This document shows positions 7,301-16,110 of a DNA stretch of 64,000 nucleotides, in pieces; the first letter of the stretch is position 1, and every line of letters begins with the position of its first letter. Below the pieces are notes generated by a model. The model was not told the DNA's origin. It saw only the letters and a program-made list of their open reading frames with translations, and did not search any database. The stretch covers positions 4,092,501 to 4,156,500 of the forward strand of contig NZ_WYDQ01000001.1 in NCBI RefSeq assembly GCF_024105635.1. The letters are read 5' to 3'. This stretch comes from Oceanicola sp. 502str15 (lineage in GTDB: Bacteria; Pseudomonadota; Alphaproteobacteria; Rhodobacterales; Rhodobacteraceae). The position numbers and the translations under genes were made by a program.

Positions 7301-8110
7301 TCATTGCGCCCCCTCCACCATGTCGTCGGTGAAGTCCTCACAGTCGCCAGTCGCAAGGACGAATTTGCCGTCGGCAAATACCACAATGCCTTTGCGGGTC
7401 AGGTCTTCCACCGCCCGCTTGTAAGCCTTCCGGCGGCTATCCGGGTCTTCGGACGCGGACACGGTGCGGGAGTCGATCACGGCTTGCCGCCAGTCCTCAT
7501 CCGTCACGGGCTGGGGCAGAGCATTGAAGATCGCGAGGGCCGCCTCCACGCTGGGGGTCAGCTTCGGGGCTGCCCGTTCCGGCCCGTCGGACTCTTCGCA
7601 AATCGCCGTGGTGATCGGGTCGCCGTCTTCATCCTCGCCAAGCGTGACGGTTTTCACGATGAAGGCGAAGCCTTGGTCCGTCGAGCCATTGCGGTTCTTG
7701 GTGAGATTGCCGGTGACCTGCCCGCCGTCGCGCTTCAGATGCAAGGACATGTCCAGCGCCCCGTTCAGGATGGAGTGCCCCCTAGCAATGCCGCTGCCCT
7801 CTTTCGTGTCGTGGTGGATCAACAGCACGGCAGCGCCCCATTTGGTCAGGGACCGGGCCGCGGCCACAACAAGGCCCATGCTCTTCGCGTCGTTCTCTTC
7901 CAAGCCGGGGAAGGCCATGGCGATAGTGTCGATCACCACCAGCGCGGGCCTGCGGGCCTTCACGGCTTTCTGAAGCGCCACCAGATCGGGTCCGCCCTTC
8001 ACCAACAAGTTGGAAACCCCATCCACCAGACGGAAGGCGTCAGCATCTCCATGGGCGTCCTTGAGCGCCTTCACCCTGCCGCGCATCCCGTGGGCATCCT
8101 CAGCGCGGGT
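7301..8110 (-). pseudogene. Truncated phage AAA (RepA/DnaB-type) ATPase, N-terminus missing
   Basis: The readable part (about 265 residues) is the C-terminal two thirds of an AAA_25/RepA-type replicative ATPase: Walker B in PALVVIDTIAMAFPG, then AVLLIHHDTKEGSGIARGHS, then a C-terminal helical domain. The Walker A (P-loop) part is missing. The frame stays homologous-looking up to a segment reading AEDAHG, upstream of the first ATG at 8086, and then meets a stop at 8111-8113 inside tRNA-like sequence. The gene therefore lost its 5' end at the prophage boundary rather than by a point mutation. It is unlikely to hydrolyse ATP on its own. Confidence 0.75.
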
Positions 8111-8132
8111 TCAAGCCCTGCTGCCCCTGCCA
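8105..8132 (+). other. tRNA 3'-end fragment, probable prophage attachment site (attR)
   Basis: Positions 8105-8121 fold as a T-arm: stem GCGGG / CCTGC around the 7-base loop TTCAAGC. Then comes a 7-base acceptor strand TGCCCCT (8122-8128), discriminator G (8129) and CCA (8130-8132). No matching 5' acceptor (AGGGGCA) or anticodon arm is found in the 60 bases upstream, where phage sequence is read instead. A 3' tRNA fragment at the edge of phage genes is what remains at attR after integration into a tRNA. Acceptor AGGGGCA with G73 would suit tRNA-Trp. Host genes resume at 8259. Confidence 0.7.
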
Positions 8133-8258
8133 GGCCACCTTTCCTCCCTGCACATCCAGCCCTTGCGCGTTTTGCGCCGCAGCGTTGCGATTGCCTCTGC
8201 CCTTTCCCTCCGGTAACCAAGGCCGCAACGAACTAATCTTGCGCGGAGGGCAAGCCAG

Positions 8259-9905
8259 ATGGCCGAGATCGAACGGGAAGCGATGGACTACGATGTGGTG
8301 ATCGTGGGGGCCGGGCCGGCCGGGCTTTCGGCGGCGATCCGGCTCAAGCAGCTCGATGCCGATCTCGACGTTGTGGTGCTGGAGAAGGGCTCGGAAGTGG
8401 GGGCGCATATCCTGTCGGGCGCGGTTCTGGACCCGGCGGGCCTTGATGCGCTGATCCCGGACTGGAAGGCCAAGGGTGCGCCGGTCAACGTGCCGGTGAA
8501 GAAGGACAATTTCTACATTCTGGGCGAAGCGGGCAAGGTTCGGGTGCCGAACTTTCCGATGCCGCCGCTGATGCACAACCACGGCAACTACATCGTGAGC
8601 ATGGGCAACGTCTGCCGCTGGCTGGCGGAGCAGGCCGAGGAACTCGGCGTCGAGGTCTTCCCCGGCATGGCGTGCAGCGAGCTGATCTACGAGGGCGGCC
8701 GGGTGAAGGGCGTGGTTGCGGGCGAGTTCGGCAAGAACCCCGATGGCACCGCCGGGCCGGGCTATGAGCCGGGGATGGTGCTGAACGGCAAGTATGTGTT
8801 CCTCTCCGAAGGCGTGCGCGGCTCGCTCTCCAAGGAGGTGATTGCCAAGTACGACCTGAGCGCCGGCATGGAGCCGCAGAAGTTTGGCCTTGGCATGAAG
8901 GAGATCTGGGAGATCGACCCGGCCAAGCACCGCGAGGGCACCGTGACCCACACGATGGGCTGGCCGCTGGGGAGCAACGCGGGGGGTGGCTCTTTCATCT
9001 ACCACGCGGAAAACAATCAGGTTTTCGTCGGGTTCGTGGTGCATTTGAACTACAAGAACCCCTATCTGCGGCCCTATCAGGAGTTTCAGCGGCTCAAGCA
9101 CCATCCGGTGGTGGCCGAGCTGCTGGAAGGCGGCAAGCGGGTGGCCTACGGGGCGCGGGCGATCACCGAGGGTGGCTTTCAGTCGATGCCCAAGATGGTG
9201 GCGCCGGGCGTGGCGTTGCTGGGCTGCTCGGTGGGCATGGTCAACGTGCCGAGGATCAAGGGCAACCATAACGCCATGCTGAGCGGCAAGGCGGCGGCGG
9301 AGGCGGCCCATGCCGCCATCAAGGCCGGGCGCGAGGGTGACGAGCTTTCCGACTACGAGGCCGAGGTGCGCGGCGGCGCGATTGGCAAGGACCTCAAGAA
9401 GGTGCGCAACGTGAAGCCGATGTGGAGCAAGTGGGGGCTGTGGCCGTCGCTGGCGCTGGGCGGGCTGGACATGTGGACCAACAACCTGTTCGGGTTTTCG
9501 CTGTTCGGCACGATCAAGCATGGCAAGACCGACGCGGATTCGACCGGCCTTGCCGCCGATTTCGAGCCGATCGACTACCCCAAGCCCGATGGCAAGCTGA
9601 GCTTTGACCGGCTGACCAGCGTGTCTTTCTCGATGACCAACCACGAGGAAAGCCAGCCCTGCCACCTGACGCTGAAAGACCCGAGCGTGCCGATCCAGTT
9701 CACCCTGCCGAAATACGCCGAACCGGCGCAGCGCTACTGCCCGGCGGGCGTGTATGAGGTGGTGGAGAAGGACGGCAAGGAAGAGTTCGTCATCAACTTC
9801 CAGAACTGCGTGCACTGCAAGACCTGCGACATCAAGGATCCGCCGCAGAACATCAACTGGACGGTGCCGCAGGGCGGCGACGGGCCGAACTACCCGAACA
9901 TGTGA
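8259..9905 (+). CDS. Electron transfer flavoprotein-ubiquinone oxidoreductase
   Basis: A 548-residue inner-membrane-associated flavo-iron-sulfur enzyme. It passes electrons from reduced electron transfer flavoprotein, fed by acyl-CoA and other dehydrogenases, to ubiquinone. The N-terminus has the FAD-binding DYDVVIVGAGPAG motif (residues 10-22). The C-terminus has the 4Fe-4S ligands in YCPAGVYEV and NCVHCKTCDIKDPPQN. Length is standard. The ATG at 8259 follows GGAGG by 9 bases. It is the first host gene after the prophage junction and is followed by a strong terminator, so it is probably transcribed alone. Confidence 0.96.
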   Translation: MAEIEREAMDYDVVIVGAGPAGLSAAIRLKQLDADLDVVVLEKGSEVGAHILSGAVLDPAGLDALIPDWKAKGAPVNVPVKKDNFYILGEAGKVRVPNFPMPPLMHNHGNYIVSMGNVCRWLAEQAEELGVEVFPGMACSELIYEGGRVKGVVAGEFGKNPDGTAGPGYEPGMVLNGKYVFLSEGVRGSLSKEVIAKYDLSAGMEPQKFGLGMKEIWEIDPAKHREGTVTHTMGWPLGSNAGGGSFIYHAENNQVFVGFVVHLNYKNPYLRPYQEFQRLKHHPVVAELLEGGKRVAYGARAITEGGFQSMPKMVAPGVALLGCSVGMVNVPRIKGNHNAMLSGKAAAEAAHAAIKAGREGDELSDYEAEVRGGAIGKDLKKVRNVKPMWSKWGLWPSLALGGLDMWTNNLFGFSLFGTIKHGKTDADSTGLAADFEPIDYPKPDGKLSFDRLTSVSFSMTNHEESQPCHLTLKDPSVPIQFTLPKYAEPAQRYCPAGVYEVVEKDGKEEFVINFQNCVHCKTCDIKDPPQNINWTVPQGGDGPNYPNM

Positions 9906-9910
9906 GCGGT

Positions 9911-9931
9911 AGGCCCCGCGCGGGGCCTTTT
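9911..9931 (+). terminator. Rho-independent terminator after ETF-QO
   Basis: GGCCCCGCGCGGGGCC forms an 8-base-pair hairpin followed by TTTT, starting 6 bases after the ETF-QO stop. Confidence 0.85.
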
Positions 9932-10105
9932 GCGACATCTGATGGCGGGGCGCGGGCTGGCCCGGGGCGGGTGGCCTGCAATCCGCGTCACGATGGCGCG
10001 AGAATCCGCGTGGGGGCGGGTTTGGGGCCTCTCAGGCGTATTGTTTTGCTAACCCGGCGCAGCTACCGTGCCGCAATCAGAACAAAACAGAGGTCAAAGA
10101 GCCCC

Positions 10106-11824
10106 GTGCGCCTGAAATCCATGCTTCGTTCCGCTGCCGCCCTCGCCCTTGGCGCCGCGGTTGCCCTCCCCGCCGCCGCCCAACAGACCGACCGGGGGCT
10201 TGCGGGCGCCTATCTTGCGGCGCGGGTTGCGAGCTTCAACAGCGACTTCCGGGCCGCTGCCGACTATTACACCCGCGCGTTGGTGCGCGATCAGAACAAT
10301 CCTCTGCTGCTGGAAAACGCGATCCTTGCCTTTGTCGGGCTGGCCGACTTCAAGGCAGCGGTGCCGATTGCGCAGAAGATGGTGGGCACGGTCGACCAGA
10401 GCCAGATTGCCCAGCTTGTGCTGATGGCCGAGGCGCTGCGGAAGAAAGAGTACCAGAAGGTCGTGGACGGGCTCGATGCGGGCGACTCGGTTGGCCCGCT
10501 GGTCGATGGCCTCGTGCGGGCCTGGGCCGAGCTGGCGCTGGGCAACATGGACAAGGCGCTGGAAGGGTTCGACGGCGCGGCGAACGAAACCGGGCTGAAG
10601 GCCTTTGGCCTCTACCACAAGGCGTTGGCCTATGGGGTGGCCGGTGATTTCGAGGCGGCGGATGCGATCTTTTCGGGCGCGGAAGCCGGGCCGCTGCGGC
10701 TGACCCGGCGCGGGGTTGTGGCGCATGTGCAGGTGCTCAGCCAGCTCGACCGCAACGAGGCGGCCATCGAGCTGATGGAAAAGGCCTTCACCCGCGATCT
10801 CGACCCCGAGCTTGCCGGCATCCGTGACCAGCTGGAGGCGGGCGAGACGCTGCCGTTCACGGTGATCCGCTCGGCCGATGACGGGCTGGCAGAGGTGTTT
10901 CTGAGCGTGGCGGGGGCGCTGAACGGCGAAACCACCGACAGCTACACCCTGCTCTATGCGCGCACCTCCGAATACCTGCGCCCCGATGACAACACCGAGG
11001 CGCTGCTGCTTTCTGCCGAGCTGCTCGACCAGATGGAGCAGTATGAGCTGGCGACGCGCACCTATGACCGGGTGTCGCGCGACGATCCGGCGTTTCATGC
11101 CGCCGAGATGGGCCGCGCCGAGGCGCTGCGCCAGGGTGGCAACGACGCGGCGGCGACCGAGGTGCTGCGCCAGCTTGCCAAGGCCCGCCCCGAGATTCTG
11201 GGCGTGCACATCGCGCTGGGCGACATCCTGCGCGGGCAGGAGAAATGGTCTGAGAGCGAGGCTGCCTACGACAAGGCGATTGCGCTGTTCGAGGACGAGA
11301 ACGAGACCCATTGGATCGTGTATTACGCCCGCGGCATCACCCGCGAGCGGCTGAAGACATGGGACCTGGCGGAAGCCGATTTTCGCAAGGCGCTGGAGCT
11401 GCGGCCGAACCAGCCGCAGGTGCTCAACTACCTCGGCTATTCCTACGTGGAGATGGGCGAGAACCTTGACGAGGCGCTGGAGATGATCGAGCGCGCGGTG
11501 GCCGAGCGCCCCGACTCGGGCCATATCACCGACAGTCTGGGCTGGGTGCTCTACCGGCTGGGTCGCTACCAGGAGGCGGTGAGCCACATGGAGCGGGCCA
11601 CCGAGTTGCTGCCGGTGGACCCGATCGTGAACGACCACCTTGGCGACGTTTACTGGGCCGTGGGCCGCCAGCTTGAGGCGCAGTTCCAGTGGAAACGCGC
11701 GCTGAGCTTCGACCCGGAAGAGAAGGACGCGGACCGTATCCGGCGCAAGCTGGAGGTGGGTCTGGACGCGGTGCTGTTGCAAGAGGGCGCGGAGCCGCTC
11801 GCCGTGGCCAATGACGAAGGTTGA
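10106..11824 (+). CDS. Exported TPR-repeat protein
   Basis: A 572-residue protein with an N-terminal signal peptide (RLKSMLRSAAALALGAAVALP, cleavage near AAA-QQ). Many tetratricopeptide-like helical pairs follow, clearest from residue 380 on (AEADFRKALELRPNQPQVLNYLGYSYVEMG, ITDSLGWVLYRLGRYQEAVSHME). Such proteins act as periplasmic or envelope-anchored scaffolds; the partner is unknown. The GTG at 10106 is chosen because it gives the signal peptide a basic N-terminus and has AGAGG upstream; ATG 10121 is an alternative. It overlaps ispE by 14 bases, so the two are co-translated, an arrangement seen widely in this family. Confidence 0.85.
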   Translation: MRLKSMLRSAAALALGAAVALPAAAQQTDRGLAGAYLAARVASFNSDFRAAADYYTRALVRDQNNPLLLENAILAFVGLADFKAAVPIAQKMVGTVDQSQIAQLVLMAEALRKKEYQKVVDGLDAGDSVGPLVDGLVRAWAELALGNMDKALEGFDGAANETGLKAFGLYHKALAYGVAGDFEAADAIFSGAEAGPLRLTRRGVVAHVQVLSQLDRNEAAIELMEKAFTRDLDPELAGIRDQLEAGETLPFTVIRSADDGLAEVFLSVAGALNGETTDSYTLLYARTSEYLRPDDNTEALLLSAELLDQMEQYELATRTYDRVSRDDPAFHAAEMGRAEALRQGGNDAAATEVLRQLAKARPEILGVHIALGDILRGQEKWSESEAAYDKAIALFEDENETHWIVYYARGITRERLKTWDLAEADFRKALELRPNQPQVLNYLGYSYVEMGENLDEALEMIERAVAERPDSGHITDSLGWVLYRLGRYQEAVSHMERATELLPVDPIVNDHLGDVYWAVGRQLEAQFQWKRALSFDPEEKDADRIRRKLEVGLDAVLLQEGAEPLAVANDEG

Positions 11825-12668
11825 GGCCTTCGCCCCGGCCAAGATCAACCTCGCACTTCACATCACCGGCCGGCGCAACGACGGGTATCACCTGCTCGAC
11901 AGCCTCGTGTGCTTTGCCGGGGTCGGCGACCTCATCGTGCTGCGGGACGCGGCGGGCATGAGCCTTGGCGCGTCGGGGCCGTTCGGCGGCAGCGTGCCGC
12001 CGGGGCCGAGCAACCTGGTGCTGAAAGCCGCGGAGCTGATGGAGGCCGAGGCGGCGCGGCAAGGTGTGGCGGTGGGCGGCGTATCGATCCAGCTCGAAAA
12101 ATTTCTGCCGATCTCCTCGGGGCTTGGCGGCGGCTCGGCCGATGCGGCGGCGGCGCTGCGCGGGCTGTCGGAGCTTTGGGGCGTGCCGGTGCCGGGGCCG
12201 CACCGGCTGGCAAAGGAGCTGGGGGCGGATGTGCCGGTGTGCCTTGCTCCGGAGGCGGCCTATCGGATGCGCGGGATCGGCGAGGAGCTGACCGCGCTGC
12301 CGGCGCTGCCGGCGCTGAACCTGCTGCTGGTGAACCCGCGGGTGCCGGTATCGACCGCCGCGGTCTTCGGGCGGCTGGAGCGGACCGACAATGCGCCGAT
12401 GCCCGACCCGCCCGAAGCGCCGAGCCGCCGGGAGCTGGTGGACTGGCTGACATGGCAGCGCAACGACCTTGAGGCGCCGGCCTGCTCGCTGGCCCCCGAG
12501 ATCGGCGAGGTGCTCGACGAGCTGCGGGCCATGGAGGGCATCATGCTGGCGCGGATGTCGGGCTCGGGGGCGAGCTGCTTTGCGATTTTCGAGGACAACG
12601 AGGCGCGCGACCGGGCGGCCGGTGTGCTGCGCGACGAGCGGCCGGAATGGTGGGTGGCCGAGGGCTAG
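11811..12668 (+). CDS. ispE: 4-diphosphocytidyl-2-C-methyl-D-erythritol kinase
   Basis: A 285-residue GHMP kinase that phosphorylates CDP-methylerythritol in the non-mevalonate isoprenoid pathway. Seen: N-terminal FAPAKINLALHITGRRNDGYH (substrate-binding Lys and the conserved GYH), the ATP-binding glycine loop ISSGLGGGSADAAAALRGL (about residues 100-118) and the C-terminal MSGSGASCFAIF motif. Length is standard. Start codon ATG 11811 lies inside the TPR gene's end. The convergent neighbour makes polyprenyl diphosphate from the same isoprenoid precursors. Confidence 0.96.
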   Translation: MTKVEAFAPAKINLALHITGRRNDGYHLLDSLVCFAGVGDLIVLRDAAGMSLGASGPFGGSVPPGPSNLVLKAAELMEAEAARQGVAVGGVSIQLEKFLPISSGLGGGSADAAAALRGLSELWGVPVPGPHRLAKELGADVPVCLAPEAAYRMRGIGEELTALPALPALNLLLVNPRVPVSTAAVFGRLERTDNAPMPDPPEAPSRRELVDWLTWQRNDLEAPACSLAPEIGEVLDELRAMEGIMLARMSGSGASCFAIFEDNEARDRAAGVLRDERPEWWVAEG

Positions 12669-12687
12669 GGCCCGCCGCGCGGTTGGT

Positions 12688-13698
12688 TCAGCGGATGCGG
12701 GCGACCACGTAGTCGGCCAGATCGGTGAGCATGCTGCGCATGTCGCTGTCGGGCAGGGGGGCGAGGGCGGCCTTGGCGCGATCGGCCCAGGACGTGGCCT
12801 CTTCGCGGGTCTGCTCCAGCGTGCCGTGCCGGGCGAGAAGGCCGAGCGCGGTTTCGAGATCGCCCTCTTCCTGCTTGCCGCGCTCGATGCAGCGCTTCCA
12901 GAAGGCGCGCTCTTCGTCGTCGGCGAGGGCGACGGCCTTGATGACGGGCAGGGTCAGCTTGCGCTCGCGGAAATCGTCGCCGACGTTCTTGCCGGTGGCG
13001 CCCGCGTCGCCCGCGTAATCGAGGTAGTCATCGACGATCTGGAAGGCGATGCCGAGGGCGTCGCCGTAGTCGAACAGCGCGCGGGTGGCCTCGTCGGAGG
13101 CGCCGGAGATCACCCCGCCGGCCTCGGTGGCGGCCGAGAACAGCGCCGCGGTCTTGCCGCGAATGACCTTGAGATAGACACTCTCGTCGGTGCGCAGATC
13201 CTGCGCCGCGCTCAGTTGCAGCACCTCGCCCTCGGCGATGGTGGCGGCGGCGTTGGAGAGGATGGAGAGCACCCGCAGGTTGCCCGGTTCGACCATGAGC
13301 TGGAAGGCGCGGGCGAAGAGATAGTCGCCCACCAGCACCGAAGATTTGTTGTCCCACAACAGGTTGGCGGTGGGGCGGCCACGGCGCTGGCCGCTTTCGT
13401 CGACCACGTCGTCATGCAAAAGCGTGGCGGTGTGGATGAACTCGACGGTGGCGGCGAGGTGGATGTGGAAGGGGCCGGCGTAGTTGCAGAGGCGGGCCGC
13501 CGCGAGCACCAGCATGGGGCGCAGCCGCTTGCCGCCGGCGTCGATCAGGTGGGCCGAAACTTCGGGGATGCGGGGGGCGTGCTCGGAGGCCATGCGCTCT
13601 GCGATCAGGGCGTTCACATCCGCCATCTCGCCCGCCAGCGCCGCCGCCAGCCGCTCGTGCGGCTTGCTCTGCGCGCCGGTCTCCACTGTCTTCAGCAC
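12688..13698 (-). CDS. All-trans polyprenyl diphosphate synthase (octa/decaprenyl, ubiquinone side chain)
   Basis: A 336-residue trans-prenyltransferase that elongates isoprenoid chains, in this group most likely the decaprenyl tail of ubiquinone-10. Both aspartate-rich Mg-binding motifs are present: LLHDDVVDES (first DDxxD-type, about residues 86-95) and QIVDDYLDY (second, about 216-224), along with GGKRLRPML. The GTG at 13698 is preferred because GGAGG lies 7 bases before it; a GTG two codons further up is too close to that site. The final product length cannot be told from the sequence alone. Divergent from the DUF2007 gene. Confidence 0.9.
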   Translation of the reverse strand: MLKTVETGAQSKPHERLAAALAGEMADVNALIAERMASEHAPRIPEVSAHLIDAGGKRLRPMLVLAAARLCNYAGPFHIHLAATVEFIHTATLLHDDVVDESGQRRGRPTANLLWDNKSSVLVGDYLFARAFQLMVEPGNLRVLSILSNAAATIAEGEVLQLSAAQDLRTDESVYLKVIRGKTAALFSAATEAGGVISGASDEATRALFDYGDALGIAFQIVDDYLDYAGDAGATGKNVGDDFRERKLTLPVIKAVALADDEERAFWKRCIERGKQEEGDLETALGLLARHGTLEQTREEATSWADRAKAALAPLPDSDMRSMLTDLADYVVARIR

Positions 13699-13756
13699 TG
13701 TCACGCCTCCGTCACCCCGCTCGACAGCTTCGCTTGCTGCCCTTAAGTCTTTGCAC

Positions 13757-13975
13757 ATGAAGGCCGTTCTGCGCACCACCGACCCGACACAACTCGTCTT
13801 CGCAAAGGCCCTACTGGCCGGCGAGGATATAACTTGCTTCGAAATGGACGTCCACATGAGCGTTCTCGAGGGGAGCATAGGCATTTTGCCGCGCCGCCTG
13901 ATGGTGGCGGATGCCGACCACGCAGAGGCCGCGGAGATCCTGCGCGACAATGAGGTTGAGGGCGTCGTTGACTGA
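13757..13975 (+). CDS. DUF2007 family small protein
   Basis: A 72-residue protein of the DUF2007 family (putative signal-transducing protein). The sequence MKAVLRTTDPTQLVFAKALLAGEDI ... ILPRRLMVADADHAEAAEIL has the alternating beta-alpha pattern of the family, ferredoxin-like in fold. The exact role is not established. It overlaps the following methyltransferase by 26 bases if that gene starts at 13950, which implies a two-gene operon divergent from the polyprenyl synthase. Confidence 0.85.
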   Translation: MKAVLRTTDPTQLVFAKALLAGEDITCFEMDVHMSVLEGSIGILPRRLMVADADHAEAAEILRDNEVEGVVD

Positions 13976-14738
13976 GGCACGATGCGACGCCTTCCTGAGC
14001 GGGCGGGTGCAGGCCTGGCAGCCGGTGACGGGCTATCGGGCCGGGCTGGACGCGGTGTTTCTGGCCTCGGCGGTGCCTGCGCGCGCGGGCGAGACGGCGC
14101 TGGAGCTGGGCGCGGGGGCCGGGGTGGCGAGCCTGTGCCTTGCGGCGCGGGTGCCGGGGGTGCGGGTGACGGCGGTGGAGCGCGACGCGAGCTATGCCGC
14201 CCTGGCCCGGCGCAACGGGGCGGAAAATGCCCGCGGGGGCGCCGCGCCGCTGGAGGTAGTGGAGGCCGACCTGGCCGAGCTGCCCGAGGCGGTAAAGGCG
14301 CGCCGATTCACCCATCTGCTGTTCAACCCGCCCTATTTTGACCGGAGCCGCGGCAAGGCCTCGCCCCATGCGGCGCGGGAGGCGGCGATGGGCGAAGAGA
14401 CGCCGATTGGCATCTGGGTCGATGTGGCGGCCCGCCGCCTGTCGCCGGGCGGCTGGCTCACGGTGATTCACAGGGCCGAGCGCCTGCCCGACCTGCTGGC
14501 GGCGATGGTGGCGCGGGGCGGATTTGGCGGCGCGACGGTGCTGCCGCTGACAGGCCGCGAGGGGCGCGCCGCCGGGCGCGTGATCGTGCAGGCCAGAAAG
14601 GGCGGGCGGGCCGAGGCGCGGCTGCTTGCACCGATGGTGCTGCACGAGGGGCCGGTGCACAGGAGCGATGCCGAGGACTACACCCCCGAGGTGGCGGCGA
14701 TCCTGCGCGACGGCGCTGCGCTGACACGGATGGGGTGA
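13950..14738 (+). CDS. TrmN6-like SAM-dependent N6-adenine methyltransferase
   Basis: A protein of about 262 residues with the class I methyltransferase SAM-binding loop LELGAGAGVASLCLAAR and the NPPY catalytic motif (HLLFNPPYFD) that binds a flipped adenine. It resembles the family that modifies A37 of tRNA1(Val) (YfiC/TrmN6). The conserved QAWQPVTGYRAGLDAVFLA opening is typical of the alphaproteobacterial members. Start is uncertain: ATG 13950 overlaps the DUF2007 gene, and TTG 13968 has a better-spaced GAGGG upstream. The natural substrate is inferred from the family only. Confidence 0.8.
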   Translation: MRLRASLTEARCDAFLSGRVQAWQPVTGYRAGLDAVFLASAVPARAGETALELGAGAGVASLCLAARVPGVRVTAVERDASYAALARRNGAENARGGAAPLEVVEADLAELPEAVKARRFTHLLFNPPYFDRSRGKASPHAAREAAMGEETPIGIWVDVAARRLSPGGWLTVIHRAERLPDLLAAMVARGGFGGATVLPLTGREGRAAGRVIVQARKGGRAEARLLAPMVLHEGPVHRSDAEDYTPEVAAILRDGAALTRMG

Positions 14739-14888
14739 GGGCAAACATGACAGCCCTGTGAAGTTTTAACCCTTTGGTAAGGTTTGGGGTTGACGATTAT
14801 CCCCATCTGATTTGGGCGTCACCCGTGACACGACTCACATTGTGTGGTGCACTGGTCAGACCGAACCATCACATAAGAGGAGATACTC

Positions 14889-15053
14889 ATGTCCGTGACC
14901 GCCCATCTTCAGGAGCTCCGTCGCAAACACCAGGTACTCTCGGCCGAGGTGGAAGAGGCGCAACGAAGCCCCGGGGTGAACGATCTTTCCATCGCGGAGA
15001 TGAAGAAACAGAAGCTTCGGCTGAAGGAAGAGATTACGCGGCTCGACAGCTGA
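14889..15053 (+). CDS. DUF465/YdcH family small coiled-coil protein
   Basis: A 54-residue helical protein (MSVTAHLQELRRKHQVLSAE ... MKKQKLRLKEEITRL) with the heptad pattern and KLRLKEEI ending typical of DUF465 (YdcH). The function of the family is not established. A good ribosome binding site (GAGGAGAT) precedes the ATG. It stands alone between the methyltransferase and a terminator. Confidence 0.85.
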   Translation: MSVTAHLQELRRKHQVLSAEVEEAQRSPGVNDLSIAEMKKQKLRLKEEITRLDS

Positions 15054-15247
15054 TTTTCCACGGCGCGGCAGGCGCAGACATGCCGCCTGCATCGCGCCGG
15101 AGATGCTGAGGCAGGCGGAGGCGGCCAGCCACTCGGTCGGCTCCGTCACACCGTGAGAGGCCCTGCGCCGATGCCGGCGCGGTTGGGCCCCCGGGAAACT
15201 TTGCAAAATCTGGAACGCCTGGCCCGTTGCGAAGGGCCCGCACGAAG

Positions 15248-15281
15248 AAGGGCCGGCCACGGGGGCCGACCCTTGTTTTTT
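15248..15281 (+). terminator. Rho-independent terminator between DUF465 and phaB
   Basis: AAGGG (15248-15252) pairs with CCCTT (15270-15274), with further GGCC/GGCC pairing inside, followed by GTTTTTT on the plus strand. It can end DUF465 transcription and may also slow the convergent phaB transcript. Confidence 0.65.
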
Positions 15282-15297
15282 GCTGCCTGTGGCGCGT

Positions 15298-16020
15298 TCA
15301 GACGAAGAACTGCGCCCCGTTGGCCGAAATCGTGGAGCCGTTGATGAATCCGGAGTCTTCGGAGGCGAGGAAGGTGACGCAGCGGGCGATTTCCTCGGGC
15401 GTGCCGAGACGGCCTGCGGGGATGCCTGCGATGATCTTCTCGCGCACCGACTCGTCGATGGCCATGACCATCTCGGTGCCGATATAGCCCGGGCAGATGG
15501 CGTTGGCGGTGATCCCGGCGCGCGCGCCTTCCTGGGCCAGCGACTTCACGATGCCCAGATCGCCGGCCTTGGTGGCGGCATAGTTGGCCTGGCCGGCCTG
15601 GCCCTTCTGGCCGTTGATCGACGAGATCACGATGACCCGCCCGAACTTGCGCTCGCGCATGCCGGGCCAGCAGGGGTGCACGGTGTTGAACACGCCGGTC
15701 AGGTTGGTGCCGATGACCTCGTTCCACTGCTCCGGGGTCATCCGGTGGAACATGGCATCGCGGGTGATGCCGGCATTGGCGACCACGGTATCAATCGGGC
15801 CGAGGTCGGCGACGACCTGGTCGATCCCGGCCTTGGAGGCGGCATAATCGGCCACGTCCCATTTGTAGGTCTTGATGCCGGTGGCCTCCGTGAAGGCGGC
15901 GGCCTTCTCATCATTGCCGGCATAGGTGGCAGCCACCTGGTAGCCTTCGGCCTTGAGGGCCTTCGAGATGGCTTCGCCAATACCCCGGCTTCCGCCGGTG
16001 ACGAGTGCAACGCGGGTCAT
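15298..16020 (-). CDS. phaB: Acetoacetyl-CoA reductase
   Basis: A 240-residue short-chain dehydrogenase that reduces acetoacetyl-CoA to (R)-3-hydroxybutyryl-CoA with NADPH, the second step of polyhydroxybutyrate synthesis. Seen: nucleotide-binding VTGGSRGIGEAI (residues 7-18), NAGITRDAMFHRM, catalytic Ser in VISSINGQKGQAGQ and the YAATK catalytic pair, all as in PhaB rather than FabG. ATG 16020 follows GGAGGAGG. It lies 90 bases after phaA on the same strand, the standard phaAB operon. Confidence 0.95.
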   Translation of the reverse strand: MTRVALVTGGSRGIGEAISKALKAEGYQVAATYAGNDEKAAAFTEATGIKTYKWDVADYAASKAGIDQVVADLGPIDTVVANAGITRDAMFHRMTPEQWNEVIGTNLTGVFNTVHPCWPGMRERKFGRVIVISSINGQKGQAGQANYAATKAGDLGIVKSLAQEGARAGITANAICPGYIGTEMVMAIDESVREKIIAGIPAGRLGTPEEIARCVTFLASEDSGFINGSTISANGAQFFV

Positions 16021-16110
16021 ATCAGTCTCCTCCTCCGTGTTGGAGGCATTGTTACGTGAGGGGGATCGGTCGCGCAACTATATTGCGCGACCATTCTGCG
16101 CTGCGGCGTA

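Noticed and set aside
6912..7304. A 130-residue minus-strand frame whose ATG overlaps the ATPase stop (ATGA)
   Set aside because: The overlap is tempting, but the frame runs through the TGTCCG repeat block and its composition (Arg/Thr/Gly repeats) follows that block rather than a protein fold. Only the first 35 residues look protein-like, so I do not call a gene.
1..8104. The packaging genes as the Rhodobacterales gene transfer agent
   Set aside because: Terminase is GpA-type and the portal is lambda-type, with a Nu1-like small subunit and a tRNA junction; the family's gene transfer agent has a different terminase and portal type and a fixed gene order.
8105..8132. A complete functional tRNA gene here
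   Set aside because: Only the T-arm and 3' acceptor strand are present; no pairing 5' acceptor, D-arm or anticodon arm lies upstream.
8100..9938. 612-residue frame antisense to ETF-QO
   Set aside because: His/Arg/Leu-rich composition and exact overlap with a certain gene show it is a shadow of high-GC codon bias. The same holds for the long antisense frames at 10094-11848, 22989-25238, 37760-40189, 41732-44080 (beyond the real gene ending at 42475) and 50667-53342.
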